From assembly GCA_003313425.1 (NCBI GenBank), contig NHZP01000011.1, positions 62,001-126,000 on the forward strand: DNA of 64,000 nt. Direction: 5' to 3'. The position numbers and the translations under genes are program-made. The DNA comes from Pseudopyrenochaeta lycopersici. Taxonomy: Eukaryota; Ascomycota; Dothideomycetes; Pleosporales; Pseudopyrenochaetaceae. Position 1 is the first letter of the stretch; every line of letters begins with the position of its first letter. Shown here one piece after another: positions 21,584-33,319 of this stretch. A model generated the notes under the pieces. That model saw only the letters and a program-made list of their open reading frames with translations, did not search any database and was not told the DNA's origin.

Positions 21584-23300
21584 TTGCAGTCTCCTTATTT
21601 AGTTATACTAAAGGGCTGCAGCAGCCTATTCAGGATTCAGCCTTCAGCCATCCTTATAGCTAAATTAACACTAGATTCGCTGTTATTTAGATTAGATCTT
21701 ACGCCTACTATTAAGGTTATTAAGAAACATACTATAGATACTAGCAAAGTACTTGTGCCTATAAGGCTAGTAAGGAAAGACTTTCTATTTACAGGAAAAG
21801 ACGTTACTAAGTTCCTAGATAACTTTAATCGCTAGGCAGATAATAGTAGCTATAATAACTATTAAAAGATAAGAATCCTTCTAGATTTCTATAACACTAT
21901 ATATAGAAGCTTTATTAAGAAAATAAGGCTATACAGGGTACTAGACTAGAAGAAGCTTTAAGAAGTAATAAAAGAGTATTAGCACAATTAAGATGTAGCT
22001 TAACGCATAAGAACGCAAGCGTTCCTAGAGACCTATATTTCTAAGACGTTAAGAAAATTCCTAGGACTATCTGAGTATTTAACTAACTTCGTAGCGTATA
22101 GTAACACTTACATTAAGACAGGCTAGCTGCATAGGACAGAGGCTAGCTTCCTTTTTACTAAAGGCCTTCTAAGAGAAGACTAAGATATAATCTTTATTTA
22201 TATATATAAAGAGCTAATTCTAGACAAGCTAGAGAGTTTTAATATTAAGAAGATTTATACGTATCTTAAGCGCGTGTACTGCTAGAGAGAGGGGATAAAA
22301 TAGATATCCCCTAGCTATACAGAAAGAGAGGCTAAGCTTACCTACTAGATCCTAGATTAAGAAAAGAAAACATTAACAGCTAAGCAGCTAAAAGATGCAG
22401 TTAATAACTATAAGAAAAGCAAGGTTTAAGAGGAAGCTAGGCCTACTCTTCTACCTAGTGTAGATCTAGAGGTTTAAGACCTTATTTTAGCCCTTAGCGA
22501 CTAGAAGATTAGCCTAGCTAAGGTTAACAAGATAATAGTTTATCCTAAGCTTAGTCAGATTCTAAGGAACCTAGCTACGTACGCGTATTTTATTAGCTAA
22601 GTCGTCTTAAGAGATAATGCTAAGCAGCTACTATTAGAAAGGAATAATAGCTTATATATAACAACAGCTCCTCGTAACTTAAATCCTTAGTAAGGCGCGA
22701 TTACTATCTAAGGCTGTAAATATTAAAACACTTATAATATATATAACCTCCCTAGTTATATTGCTAGAGAATGTAAGCTATATTAGCTACTTTTGTATCT
22801 TAGCTAGATTAGCTTTAAGTAGAATAGGGAAGTTAGATATAAGACTTACTATTTTAGTCCTTCGCATAAGAGGTTAGGGTAAATCTAAGGAACTGCACCC
22901 TAAACGCTACAGCTCTATTAGTTAAAATAGAAAATTTAGGAGTATTATAGAGTTACTAATAATATTCTAGATTAGCTAGCGTTAGTAGTATATCTAGAGA
23001 AGTTTAATAGAGTAGACTTAAGGCCTACTTAATATTAAAAGCTTAGACTACTAGCTATATAGTAATAGAAGGTAGTTAGTCCTAATATAAATATAATTAT
23101 AGAAGATAGATATAGTAGGACAGCTATAAGCCTAGCTAAGGATCTTCTAAACTTTTAGAATGTTAGGATATTACTAAGAGGCTTAACTAAGGCGTATTTT
23201 GCCCTTAATAAGGTTACATCTTAGGACATTATTCTTAGTGCTTTTAAGGAAGGAGTAGTAAACGCTAGCTTAACTTATACAGCAACACGCTCTTAAACGC
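21584..23300 (+). pseudogene. Gypsy-B gag pseudogene
   Basis: The only sizeable open piece (21584-21835, 83 codons) carries TGKDVTKFLDNFNR, a motif at the start of many fungal gypsy gag proteins. The same or neighbouring frames continue with ETYISKTLRKFLGLSEYL and ASFLFTKGLLRE to about 23300, interrupted by TAG and TAA. It would form the particle coat of the element. Confidence 0.5.
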
Positions 23301-23842
23301 GTTAGAATATTAGGAAAGATCTAGTTCTTAAGAAAGTTAGGTAAAGTAAAGTTTAGAAGCAAGCTCCTGCTAAACCTCCTTATTCTAAGTAACTAAAGTA
23401 AGTTATAGTTAAGGACTATTATATGCCTGCTATACGGGGTAATACTGTATTTAAACTAATAGATATTAAGGAATTTAAGTAAGTAGAGCTAATTCTATTC
23501 GCTAGCTTAGCCTATAATAAGCTATTCTCTCTTATATAGCCTCTAGATAATAATAGACGCTTTTAAGATTTAAAAGCTAAGCTTAAATTTATTAGTTAGA
23601 ATAAGAAAAAGAAGAACTAGAATAATAGCCTTACTAACACAAAACTCTGTTATTTGCTAGGCCTATATCTAAACTATATCGCTACTACTATGCTGCGTTA
23701 AGAGGTGCGTAGTGTAACTTTTAGGGACCTTTAAAGCTAATATTAGCTTTAAAAATAAGTTAGAAATATATTAAAAGTAATTAATAAGCCTGCCGCGTTG
23801 TTAGCTAGCGTAAACGCCGTAGAATTAAGTATTAGGCTAGCT

Positions 23843-23898
23843 AGCTAATTAGCAATCGCTAAGTTAGCTAAGCAAGACCTGTTAGAACCTAATTAGCT
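23843..23898. repeat. Palindrome-ended 56-bp repeat, copy 1
   Basis: It begins AGCTAATTAGC and ends CTAATTAGCT, with an internal AAGCAAGACCT. Copies 2 and 3 lie at 28609-28664 and 32598-32644. Confidence 0.6.
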
Positions 23899-24379
23899 AA
23901 CACTATAGTACCTTACCCTGCATAACCCCGCGTCCGCCTATGTTATTAGGGATGCTTAGAGGCATTTTTCTAATAAAGAGAAGGTTAAATTAAATTAATT
24001 AGAGATAGTTAGTCTTAAAGAAGGACTAAATTTAGGGCTTAACTTAATATAGTTTAGGACTTTTAATGCCTAAACTAGGCATAAAGCCCTAGGAATATAT
24101 AATACTTAGTATAAAGCTTTAGTTAATCCTACTAAATAAGAAGCTATAATAATTTAAAAGAAGATAAGTATAGCCTACGTGTAGTGTAACCTTCTAACCT
24201 GCTAGGCCTTATTTAATAGGTATACAGTAAAGTGTCTTAGTAATACTAGCGCATAGATAAACTTTTTAAGATATAGTGCAGCTAAGGTATTAAAGCTTAT
24301 ATATAAAAATTATAAGTAAGGTAGCTTATATTAAGATAGAGTAGTTACTACAAATAGAAGCGTTAATCCTTTTATAGGA

Positions 24380-27300
24380 ACTGCGTAGAGTGTCCTAGTT
24401 AAAGTAGGGGAGGTAACTATTATTAGTTACTTTAGGATTATTTAAAACCTAATAAGATTAGTAATTTTAGGTAGACCTTAGTACGCTTTAGTAAGGTTAT
24501 TAATTTAGTATAACGTATATAGAAGGATTACGTACAGGATTATTTCTAAGAATAGAGACAGAAACGCTGTCTTTATAGCCTCTAATCCTGCTCTGCTGCA
24601 TCTAAGAGACTATATACTAACTCCTAAAGATAAGGAAAATATATAGTAGACACCCTTTCTAAGGAGGAGTATCTAGATTTAAGTAGAAGATACCTAAAAT
24701 AATATTTTAGTTTAGAATCTTATTTATCTTATACTTAGGTTAAGTATATTTAGGAGGCTAAGTTTATAAAAGCTTCTATTAGATTTAGCAAATTTTTACC
24801 TATTTTTATAACTAATAATAAGTAGTAATTTAAAGAATAGGTAAAGTAAGTAATAAGCTATAGAGTTAGAGCCTCTAAGGACCCTTTAGCTATACGAGAA
24901 TTAGAGTCTTTTTTAGTTATATATAAACTTAACTATTAGGCGTAATAAGAAAAGAGAAAGAAGTATATAGACAGTTAGGTTAATACCTTATATAAGAGGG
25001 TAGCTAATAAGGTATAACCTATAGATATTCCTGCAGTATTAGATATTAAGGAGTTTAGGCGTAAGGATTAGAAGCGATATACTATTAAACTATAACTCTT
25101 AAGAAAAAGTCTAAGACCTCCTAATTTAGGGCCTTTTAATTGCCTTTTTAAATATAGATATGCAGCATTCCTATAAGGTATAAGATTAATACTAAAAAGG
25201 CTAGCCTTATAAAAGTTTAGATCTAAGTTAATAAAATTAGAAGTTTAGCTATTTATTAAAATGTTAATAAACAGAGAAGGCGCGATTACTTTCACTTTCT
25301 CTAAGACAGGATAAATTATTAAGGATATATATCCTCTATATAAGATACAGACTATTAAATATAAAGCTTAGTAAGAAAAATTATTCCTAATAGCGCGAGC
25401 TATTAAAGAAGAGGTAGTTATAATATTTAATAACAGACTTAATTAAGGGGTACTAGAAAGATACGCTAGTTAGTACAGAAACTTATAGTTTATAGTTAAA
25501 AAGAAGGATAAGAGTTATTAGATAATACTTAGGTTAATTAAGATAAACGCAGTATCTCTTAGGGATGCTAATCTGCCTCTAATAGTAGATAAATTCTCTA
25601 AGTATTTTAGTAGATATTATATTCTATCTCTTATAGATCTATTGTTAGGATATAACTAGATTATACTTTATCTAGACAGCAGAGATATAACTACCTTTTA
25701 TACGCTAGTTAGTTTACTTTAATACTATATAATAGTTTAAAGCGTAACTAACTTAGTTACAGTCTTTTAGTAAGTAGTTATAAAGATTATAAAGGATTAT
25801 TAGCTATATACTATTCCTTTTATAGACAATATTACTACTAGCAGTCCTAAAACTAACTATAGAGGAGAAGAAGTATTTCCTAGAGTAAGAAGATATATAT
25901 TAGAATATATTTAGCAGCTAGATAGGGCCCTAGCTAACGTAGAAAGAGCTAGAGCTATAATTTTAAGTAAGAAGTGTTATTAGAGAGTCTTTAGATTAGG
26001 GGTAGTTAGATATAAGGTTACTACGCAAGGGAGATATCTAGATTAATAGAAAGTAGCTAAGATTCTAGATTAGCTAGAATACAGAAATATAAAGAAGTAA
26101 GGGCGTTTATAAGTATCTATGTCTACTATAGAATATAGGTGCCTAGCTTTACTATTTGCGCGAAGCCTCTATTCTAGTTAATAAGGACTAGCGTTAAATA
26201 GACATAGCAGGAGGCTTAACAAAAGGCTATGCGTACCTTAAAGTAATACATTACTTTAGCCCTAGTATTAGTAAGTCCTAATTATAAGAATAGAGGTATA
26301 CTTTTTATAGTAGTAGATGTAAGTAAGGAAGGCGCAGGCGCGTCTCTTAAACAGATTAGAGCAGACAGAAAAAGACATCTATATTAATTTAAAAGTATAA
26401 TATAGTTAAAAGCTAAGAGTCTCTAGTACTTAATAAAGCTTAAGTATAAGGTAGTTTTATAGGCGCTAAAGAAATTTAAAACCTAGCTATATAGACAACA
26501 TTTTACTATTAAAATAGACGCTTAGACGCTTATTTATTAACTTAATAGATTATCGCCTAACGTTCCTAGGTTAGTCTAAAACAGGTAGCTTGCAGCTATC
26601 TTTACCTAGGACTTTAATATTAAGCATATTCCTAGAAAGAAGAATATTATTACTAATACGTTGTTATATTATCTAAAGCTAGAAGGATAGGAACAGCTAG
26701 ATAAGACTAAAGATAACCTTAAAGATTTTATTAAAAACCTAGTTACTAACCTTAAGTTTACCTTACCTGCTAAGATAACTAGAGTACTAAATAAGTAATA
26801 CTTAGATAAGTTAGAAGTAATTACTTGGTTCTTAATAAGATTTAAGAAGCCTAAAGGCCTTACGAGGGCACAACTTTAAGCGTAGAAAAGAGGGTAATAA
26901 ATTTCTTTATGCGAGAAGGCTATCTATTCTAAAAGTCTATAAGAAATATAGCTATTTATTAAGTTATAGATAATCCTAATCTTAAGACTATAGCTATATA
27001 GGAAGTATATTAATAGATTAGTTATAGAGGAGTAAATAGTATCTATTTAATGCTTACTTAATAATACTAGTAGAAAAGGATATATAAGGAGGTGTAACGC
27101 ATAATTATATTATATAAATAGTGCTAGTAAAGATTATTAAGTCGTAAGTAAGAGATACTAATAAATACCTACTATCACGCGTTATAGGAACAAGTTACTA
27201 TAGACGTTATTTACATACTATATTATTAAGGAAAGAAATAAATTTATAATTATATAAGAATACCTTAGTAGATAGCTAGAAGCACGAGTAATAGCTAATA

Positions 27301-28380
27301 ATAAGTTATCTACTATCGCTAAGTTTTTATATAAAGAAATCTTATGTTACTAGAGTATAATAAGGATACTTACTATAGATAGTAGACCTAATTTTAGAAA
27401 GGTAGTTAAAGCCCTTACTAAGATTTATTAGATTAGGAGGATCTAAGTATTAGCATATAACTCTTAGGCTATAGGAAAAATTAAGGGTAGTTATAAGCTA
27501 ATATATAACGCACTAGTAAAGCTTCCTAGACTTTAGGTTAATAATCTTCTAACAGTATTATAGGTAGATAGAATTTCTACTTAGAGTTAGACTAGATATT
27601 CTTCTTATTAGTTAGTTACTAGTTAGAATCTAGTACTTCTAATTAAGCTTACTCTTCTAATATAGTAGATATTACTATTTAGATAAGTAATATTAAGAGG
27701 CTAGTTACTAGCAGTGCGAGCTATATAGCTAGATTTAAGAGATTAATTTCTTAAGGACGTAGTGTTAAGAACTAAGCGCCTATAACGCAAAAAGAAGGAA
27801 TATTAAGATAATTATAAAGAGATTTATTAAAAGAAAATTAAAGAAGATAACTTTATACTAATATAGGACTTAGCTAGAGATATTAATATATTAAGAGATA
27901 AGAAGCTTATAAGCAGATAGCTAGGACTATATAAAGTCTTTTATACTAACTAGGATAAAGGTAACTATTAACTTATAGACCTTAATAGCATATAATTTAG
28001 AAATACTACCCTAAGATAGAGACTTAAACTATAGGTACTTTAAGATAAAAGTAAGGTTACTTAGGAGTATTAAGGTCGCGTAAAGCTATAGGATCTTTTA
28101 TTATAGGATACTAAAGCTAACCTTTTACTACTACCTACTTAATCTAATAACTCTTAAGATAATAAGTTTATAGTTATTAAAAATCCTAACTAAGACGCGA
28201 TTTAGATATAAGAGATAAAGAATAACCCTCCTATAAACTTAGATTTATCTAAAGATAGGACACGGCTAACTGTGCGTAGCTATCCTATTATTATACTAAG
28301 ATCTTTAATAGAGACTAAGAGATAACAATATATTTAAATACCTAATTTAGAAATTAATTCTAACTTAGAAGATAAGCTTG
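24380..28380 (+). pseudogene. Gypsy-B pol pseudogene
   Basis: Reverse transcriptase, RNase H and integrase segments are recognisable by short motifs only (see the Gypsy-B element). The YxDD/FxDD aspartates read as Asn. Frames shift repeatedly, so boundaries are approximate. Confidence 0.55.
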
Positions 28381-28409
28381 CTTAAGCCTAAAGGATAAGC
28401 TTTTATCTT

Positions 28410-28425
28410 AAAGCAGGGGAGGGGC
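28410..28425 (+). promoter_or_regulatory. Gypsy-B polypurine tract
   Basis: AAAGCAGGGGAGGGGC lies directly before TGTATTTTC, the expected layout for the primer of plus-strand DNA synthesis next to a 3' LTR beginning TG at 28426. Confidence 0.65.
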
Positions 28426-28486
28426 TGTATTTTCTTTATTAAATTTTTGCATATTTTTACATATTTAGTATTATATATACGCAGCG

Positions 28487-28554
28487 TAACCTCCTAGGCA
28501 CATAAAAATAAGTTAAAATTAAACGAAATATTATTTAGAGTTGCTAGGAGGTTA
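28487..28554. repeat. 11-bp inverted repeat (taacctcctag) spanning 68 bp
   Basis: TAACCTCCTAG at 28487-28497 and its reverse complement at 28544-28554 flank 46 bp of AT-rich sequence within the presumed Gypsy-B 3' LTR. It may be a hairpin of the LTR or a small palindromic insert. Confidence 0.6.
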
Positions 28555-28608
28555 ATCTCCTTATTACGTGATTAAAAATAGTAGAGAAACTAGGGTATTA
28601 AAGAATCT

Positions 28609-28664
28609 AGCTAATTAGCAATTACTAGGTAAGCATAGCGAGACCTAATAAAATCTAATTAGCT
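28609..28664. repeat. Palindrome-ended 56-bp repeat, copy 2
   Basis: Same length and ends as copy 1 (perfect 10-bp terminal inverted repeat AGCTAATTAG), with similar internal sequence (gctaagttagctaagcaagacct in copy 1 against actaggtaagcatagcgagacct here). Confidence 0.6.
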
Positions 28665-28999
28665 AGATAACTTAATATCTACGCTAATAGTAGTAACGTA
28701 ACCGCAAGATTACAGAGTAATAATTTAAAGATATAGAATTAATTAAAGGAAGTAGAAGATAAAATAATTAATATTTTTAAGTGTAAAAGTAAGTTTATAG
28801 CTACGTTTAGTAGTAAAATAAGACTTGCTTAGGAAACGTTCCTAAGTAGCCTACTCTTAAGAGGACCTACTATACTAGCTAATTAGGTAATAAGAAGGAG
28901 TTAAAATAATAGTAACTTTACTTTTTACTATATTAATAAGCCTTAGCAGGGCTTTTAAGTAAAGTTAGGGAGGAAAAGATACTCTCTACTACTTAAACC

Positions 29000-31900
29000 T
29001 CCTCTAAATCTTAAGCCTGTAGTTAATCCTACAGGGCCTAAGTTTCTCTTTCTTACTTCTTATTACTATCTATTAAAACTTTCTAAGGTAGATATATAAG
29101 TACCTATTAAGTATAAACTTTAAGTAATGTTATAGCTGCCTTAGACACCTAAACAGCCTAGGAAGCGTCTACTCCTACTATTAAACCTAAATCCTTAACT
29201 AACTATAACTATAATTAAGCCTGCGCTAACTAAAATTATGCGATTTACTAGTAAAGAAGCTATTAAAGACTACAGAACTAAGCTTAAACGTTATAGTAAC
29301 GTTAAAGTCTTTTAGTACGTAGAGATTATAGTAGATACTTAGGTTTAAAGCTTACTAAAAGTCTCACCTGTTAAATAGAAGGGTATAGTAGATAATTAGA
29401 TAGTAGCCTTAGTAACTTGCTTTAATAAGACTTTAACCCTTATTATTATAACTAGAGAATTTCTAAAAGGAAGACTAAGCCTAATATTACAGTATAGAGG
29501 TATTACTACTTTTAAGCAGTAATATCCTCTACTTAAGGATATAGATACTTATAAGAAGAAGAGGAAAAAGGAGATAGAGAGCGCGTTTACCTATCTAGAT
29601 AAATACTATTAGTATATACTAAGGCAGGTTCTTATTCTATATTCTATTTAAGTAGTATACTTACACTCTAGCGTAATAGTAGTCTAATAGTTATTACGCA
29701 AGACCTTACTAGATAACTTTACTCTCTTCCTTAATATAGCTCTTTATAATTAATAATAATCTGTAAGGAGGAGATAGGATAGATTTATTAACGTTACTAA
29801 CTAAGAAGAAGTACGTTAGTAGATAGCTAATATACCTACTTAGATAAAGAAGTATTATAAGGATAGTAACGCTAAGTTACGCAGTATTATTAACAAGTAT
29901 AAGATACCTACCTCTAAGGTTACAGCTAATAATATAGACACGCGCTCTAAATAAGGGTACCTTAACTAGATGTTCTAGATAGAAGTAATTATATATAGGG
30001 ATAAAGCTTCCTCTAAATATAACTATTCTACCTAAGTAGCTGTAGGAGAATTATTTTAGGTATTATAAGTAGACTAAGTTACTTCTTCCTACTACTAGTA
30101 ATAGTAAGAATAATTCTGTAACTAAGGCTAGCGTCTATATAACAGCTTTAGTAATAACTACCTCTAAACGTACTAAAAGCTAAAGTCTTACTACTTTATT
30201 AAATATTAGAGGGCGCACGTAAGTTATTAAGCCTTCTAGTCTTAGTTACTAACGTATAAGTAAAGAATTTAGAGGTAATATCTAGAATAAGCTAGAGAAG
30301 CTAGGCAAGCCTTAAACAGACAGGCTGTCTATTATAGCTAAAAGTATTTAAGAAATCTAGCTAGAAGAATAATATTTAAGAGGAAATAGGCGTACTTAAT
30401 AATAAGTTAAGGTAGTAGAGGCTCTTTAAGAGAAATTCTGTCTTAGGCAGCGTTAGAGATTTCCCTCTACGCAGCCTCTTACTCTAGATAAGATTCGCGT
30501 AAGAGACTTAGAGTTAGTAAGGTAGTTACGTAAAGAGTTAGAAATACTACTAGTAACACTTAATAATAGTATTAACGTTTAAGACTTAATTAAAGAAGAT
30601 ATCTCGCTTAAAACTAGCATTGTAGTAAAATCGCGTAAAGGATATAACTATATAAATAAACAGTCTACTCTAGTTAAGATAACTACGTTACTTATATATA
30701 GGAAGTTAAATAATAGTAAGTGCGTATAGCTAATTAATACCTAGTATTAAGAGTGTGTAAATTTTAGCACTCTTAAGGATAGGCAGGGTAGTTAGGTATT
30801 TAACCTTCACAGAGTATACTAGTAACATTACTATTACGTAGCTAGCAAGATAGGCCTACTTACTTAAAGCCTTAGTATTTTAAACACAGTTTAGCTACTT
30901 AAGATACTATACTATTATTAGAATTAATAGAGTTAGCTTTAATTAGACCTAGTAACTTAAGTTCTATTCTTAGCCCTGTTTTAAGGAGACTATACGCATT
31001 AAGACCTAAAGAGCTATTATTATCGCCTAGTAAAAGTTTAAGTTTAAATTAACTAGGATAAAGTTGCTAAGGCTCTTAGTTAGGAAGTATATATTAAAGC
31101 ATTTAAGAAGTATAGTAGTATTACTTATAATGCCTTTAGCTAGATTTTTAATAATCCTAAGCTAGTCTTAATCCTTAATTAGAGCTTTAATATATACCTC
31201 TACTACACGCAGTTAATTAATAGTAAGAGTAACCTTAGCTAGTGTTAGGTAAAATATTATTTGTTAATACAGCAGCTTATGTAAGGTAACGTTAAATACT
31301 AGCTACTATACGCAGTCTTGTAAAAAGAGCCTAACTTAATTTCTTACCTTTACTATACAAAATACACTAAGCCTAGGGATAGGACTTACTTCTATTATAT
31401 TAACTTAAACATCTCTAAGGCTATATACTTAGGTAGGGGCGTAGATATTATCTAAAGAAGCGTCTCTTTTAATAATAAAGATAAAGATAACTACACGTAG
31501 ATACTACGTAGCTTTTATAATATTATCTATAAGTACTAGAACTAGTAAGAAAACTTAGGACTTAAAAACTCTACTAGCTATATTAAGAGATAGGATAATA
31601 AGAGGGACTAGCTAGAAAGTTACAGTGCGAAATTTCCTAACATTAAATAGTTTAGTCAGCCTTGCAAGGCTAGTTATGTCTGCATCTCTAATCCTAGGCT
31701 GCCTTATAAATCTACTAGGCCTGCAACTAAGTAATAATAAACTATCTTACCTTAGTTTATTAAGGTAGAAGAGGACATAACTATAATAGAGATTCCTAAG
31801 ATAGGCTCCTATTAAGAGCTTACTACTACCTTTTAAAGCTTAACTACCGCGCTAAAGTCACCTTCTAGACACTTAAATTACTATAGCAGCGTTAAGTAGG

Positions 31901-32560
31901 CCTTTCCTAGAGATGTTACACTAGTATACTTATTAAATATTACTAAGGCTGTAAACTATTAGCTAAGATAGGACTCTCTACTAGTTTTAGAGGAACTAAC
32001 TAACTTATTTATAGATTAGCCTAATCCTAGTTTAATCTATTAATTTATTAAAGATACTAAGAAGGCTATAGTAAAGATAATTAAAGAGTATTAGGTTATC
32101 TACTAGCATTATAAGAAGCTTACTTTTAAGGAAGATAAAGACCCCAGCGTACCCAATAAGTTATTCCCCCCAAATAAAAGTATAAATCTAGCTTAGGAAG
32201 CTAAGTAGTAGAAGTATAATAGGCAGGTTAAATAACGCACTGCCCTAAATAAGGTTCTTAAGGAGCTTTCTAATAATCCTAATAGTAAGGCTGCTAGGAT
32301 GCTAGATAGGAAGGAGAAACTAAGGCGCCTATCTATCTAAAGCGTAACTAAGTCTTTATAGACTTTAACTTATACTAGTTTATAAAGGTTATTATTATAG
32401 TAACAGGCGCTTAGTTAATATTCGCCTAGTTAGTTACTTATAAGACCTCCTCTCACGCCTTCTTATCCTAGGTAAGCGCAACCTAATATAAGCGCGTTAA
32501 ATCTACATACACTATTATAGACTCCTTATCATAGCAAGAGGATTAAGGAGATTAAGAAGA
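29000..32560 (+). pseudogene. Decayed copy of a large multicopy fungal protein gene
   Basis: A plus-strand series of frames about 3.5 kb long. Its best-preserved parts read YFYYINLNISKAIYLGRG, DIIxRSVSFNNKDKDNYT, then ILPQFIKVEEDITIIEIP, a PSRHLNYY-AFPRDVTLVYLL stretch and a C-terminal KELSNNPNSKAARMLDRKEK-LRRLSI. I recognise this as resembling a large, repeat-associated hypothetical protein of Pezizomycotina whose NCTxxxPGxHxHIxEWW-like region suggests a JmjC/2OG-oxygenase-like fold; that fold assignment is from memory and tentative. All frames are broken by TAA and TAG. It is not flanked by recognisable LTRs and may have been carried as cargo in a repeat. Confidence 0.4.
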
Positions 32561-32597
32561 AGAAGTAAGGATAATTTAGCTATACTATTAGGAGCCT

Positions 32598-32644
32598 AAC
32601 TAATTAGCAGTTACTAGGTAAAGCTTAATAAGCCTTAATTAGCT
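32598..32644. repeat. Palindrome-ended repeat, copy 3 (47 bp)
   Basis: AACTAATTAGC...TTAATTAGCT with the shared core TTACTAGGTAA, about 9 bp shorter than the other two copies. Confidence 0.5.
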
Positions 32645-32864
32645 AAGTGCCTCTAGGTTATTTAAAGAATACTAAGATAATAGTATACTTGCTAGCGTCT
32701 TTAATAGTAAGGTTAAAGCGCGTTTTCTTTTATTTTTCCTACTATTTTTAAGAGATTTAATAATAAAGTGCAAGAGTTTATAAAGGAACCTGCATAATTA
32801 CGAGGACTACTCCTCCTGCAGAAATACGGCTTATACTGCATTCCCTTTATTCGTAGGGCAATAA

Positions 32865-32866
32865 TT

Positions 32867-32902
<36 letters not shown>
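32865..32902. repeat. (TTTC)n microsatellite
   Basis: About nine uninterrupted TTTC units directly left of the Gypsy-A 5' LTR. Confidence 0.95.
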
Positions 32903-32912
32903 ATTACAGTTC

Positions 32913-33143
32913 TATAACGAAGTATCGTAAATCTAAATCTTAGTGTTACAGTATAGTTGCGCTAGACCTTTTCTAGGGCTAGCGCGCACCGCAACAGACC
33001 TACTCAAAACCTGCGCTAGCTGCGCAGAGCAGGGATAATAAGTATTATTCTCTCCTATATCTAAGTTACAGTAATATAGAACTATCCCTTTACTATTATC
33101 TATAGTATAAAGTAAGTACTATTACCTAAAACTATACGTTATA
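32913..33143 (+). repeat. Gypsy-A 5' LTR (copy 2)
   Basis: 231 bp, starts TATAACGAAG (from TGTAACGAAG), ends CGTTATA. It aligns without gaps with 17262-17492. Confidence 0.88.
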
Positions 33144-33319
33144 TAATAATGCTTCTCTATATAATAGTCTAGGGATAGTTCTCTCTACGCGATCTAGTAA
33201 ACAGGCCACCTCTGCTAGCAAGACGCCTAACTCCCCTATTAAAGTTAACCCGCAGGTAGATAAAGAACTACTAACTCTTAGCGTAAGCACACCTTTAACT
33301 CTTAAGGAGTACATCCTAG

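Larger units (their letters stand above)
21500..28425 (+). mobile_element. Gypsy-B, a decayed Ty3/Gypsy element
   Basis: In order on the plus strand: gag from about 21584 (FLFTGKDVTKFLDNFNR), a degenerate zinc-knuckle region near 22690-22790 (CKY...IARECKLY), reverse transcriptase near 25560-26000 (SLIDLLLGYNQIILYL, PFIDNITT in place of the FxDD box), RNase H near 26290-26400 (VVDVSKEGAGASLKQI) and integrase-like codons after about 26900. It ends in a polypurine tract. Stops are so dense that no domain is open. The 5' LTR was not found. Confidence 0.7.
28426..29000. other. Presumed Gypsy-B 3' LTR and AT-rich spacer
   Basis: The LTR would start TGTATTTTC at 28426; its far end is not identifiable because no second copy exists in the window. 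The rest is AT-rich with no coding support. Confidence 0.35.

Noticed and set aside
32865..32902. Repeats that could be mistaken for a CRISPR-like array ((TTTC)n, and the three-fold motif in Gypsy-C LTRs)
   Set aside because: Units are contiguous or LTR-internal without unique spacers of constant length, and the genome is fungal.
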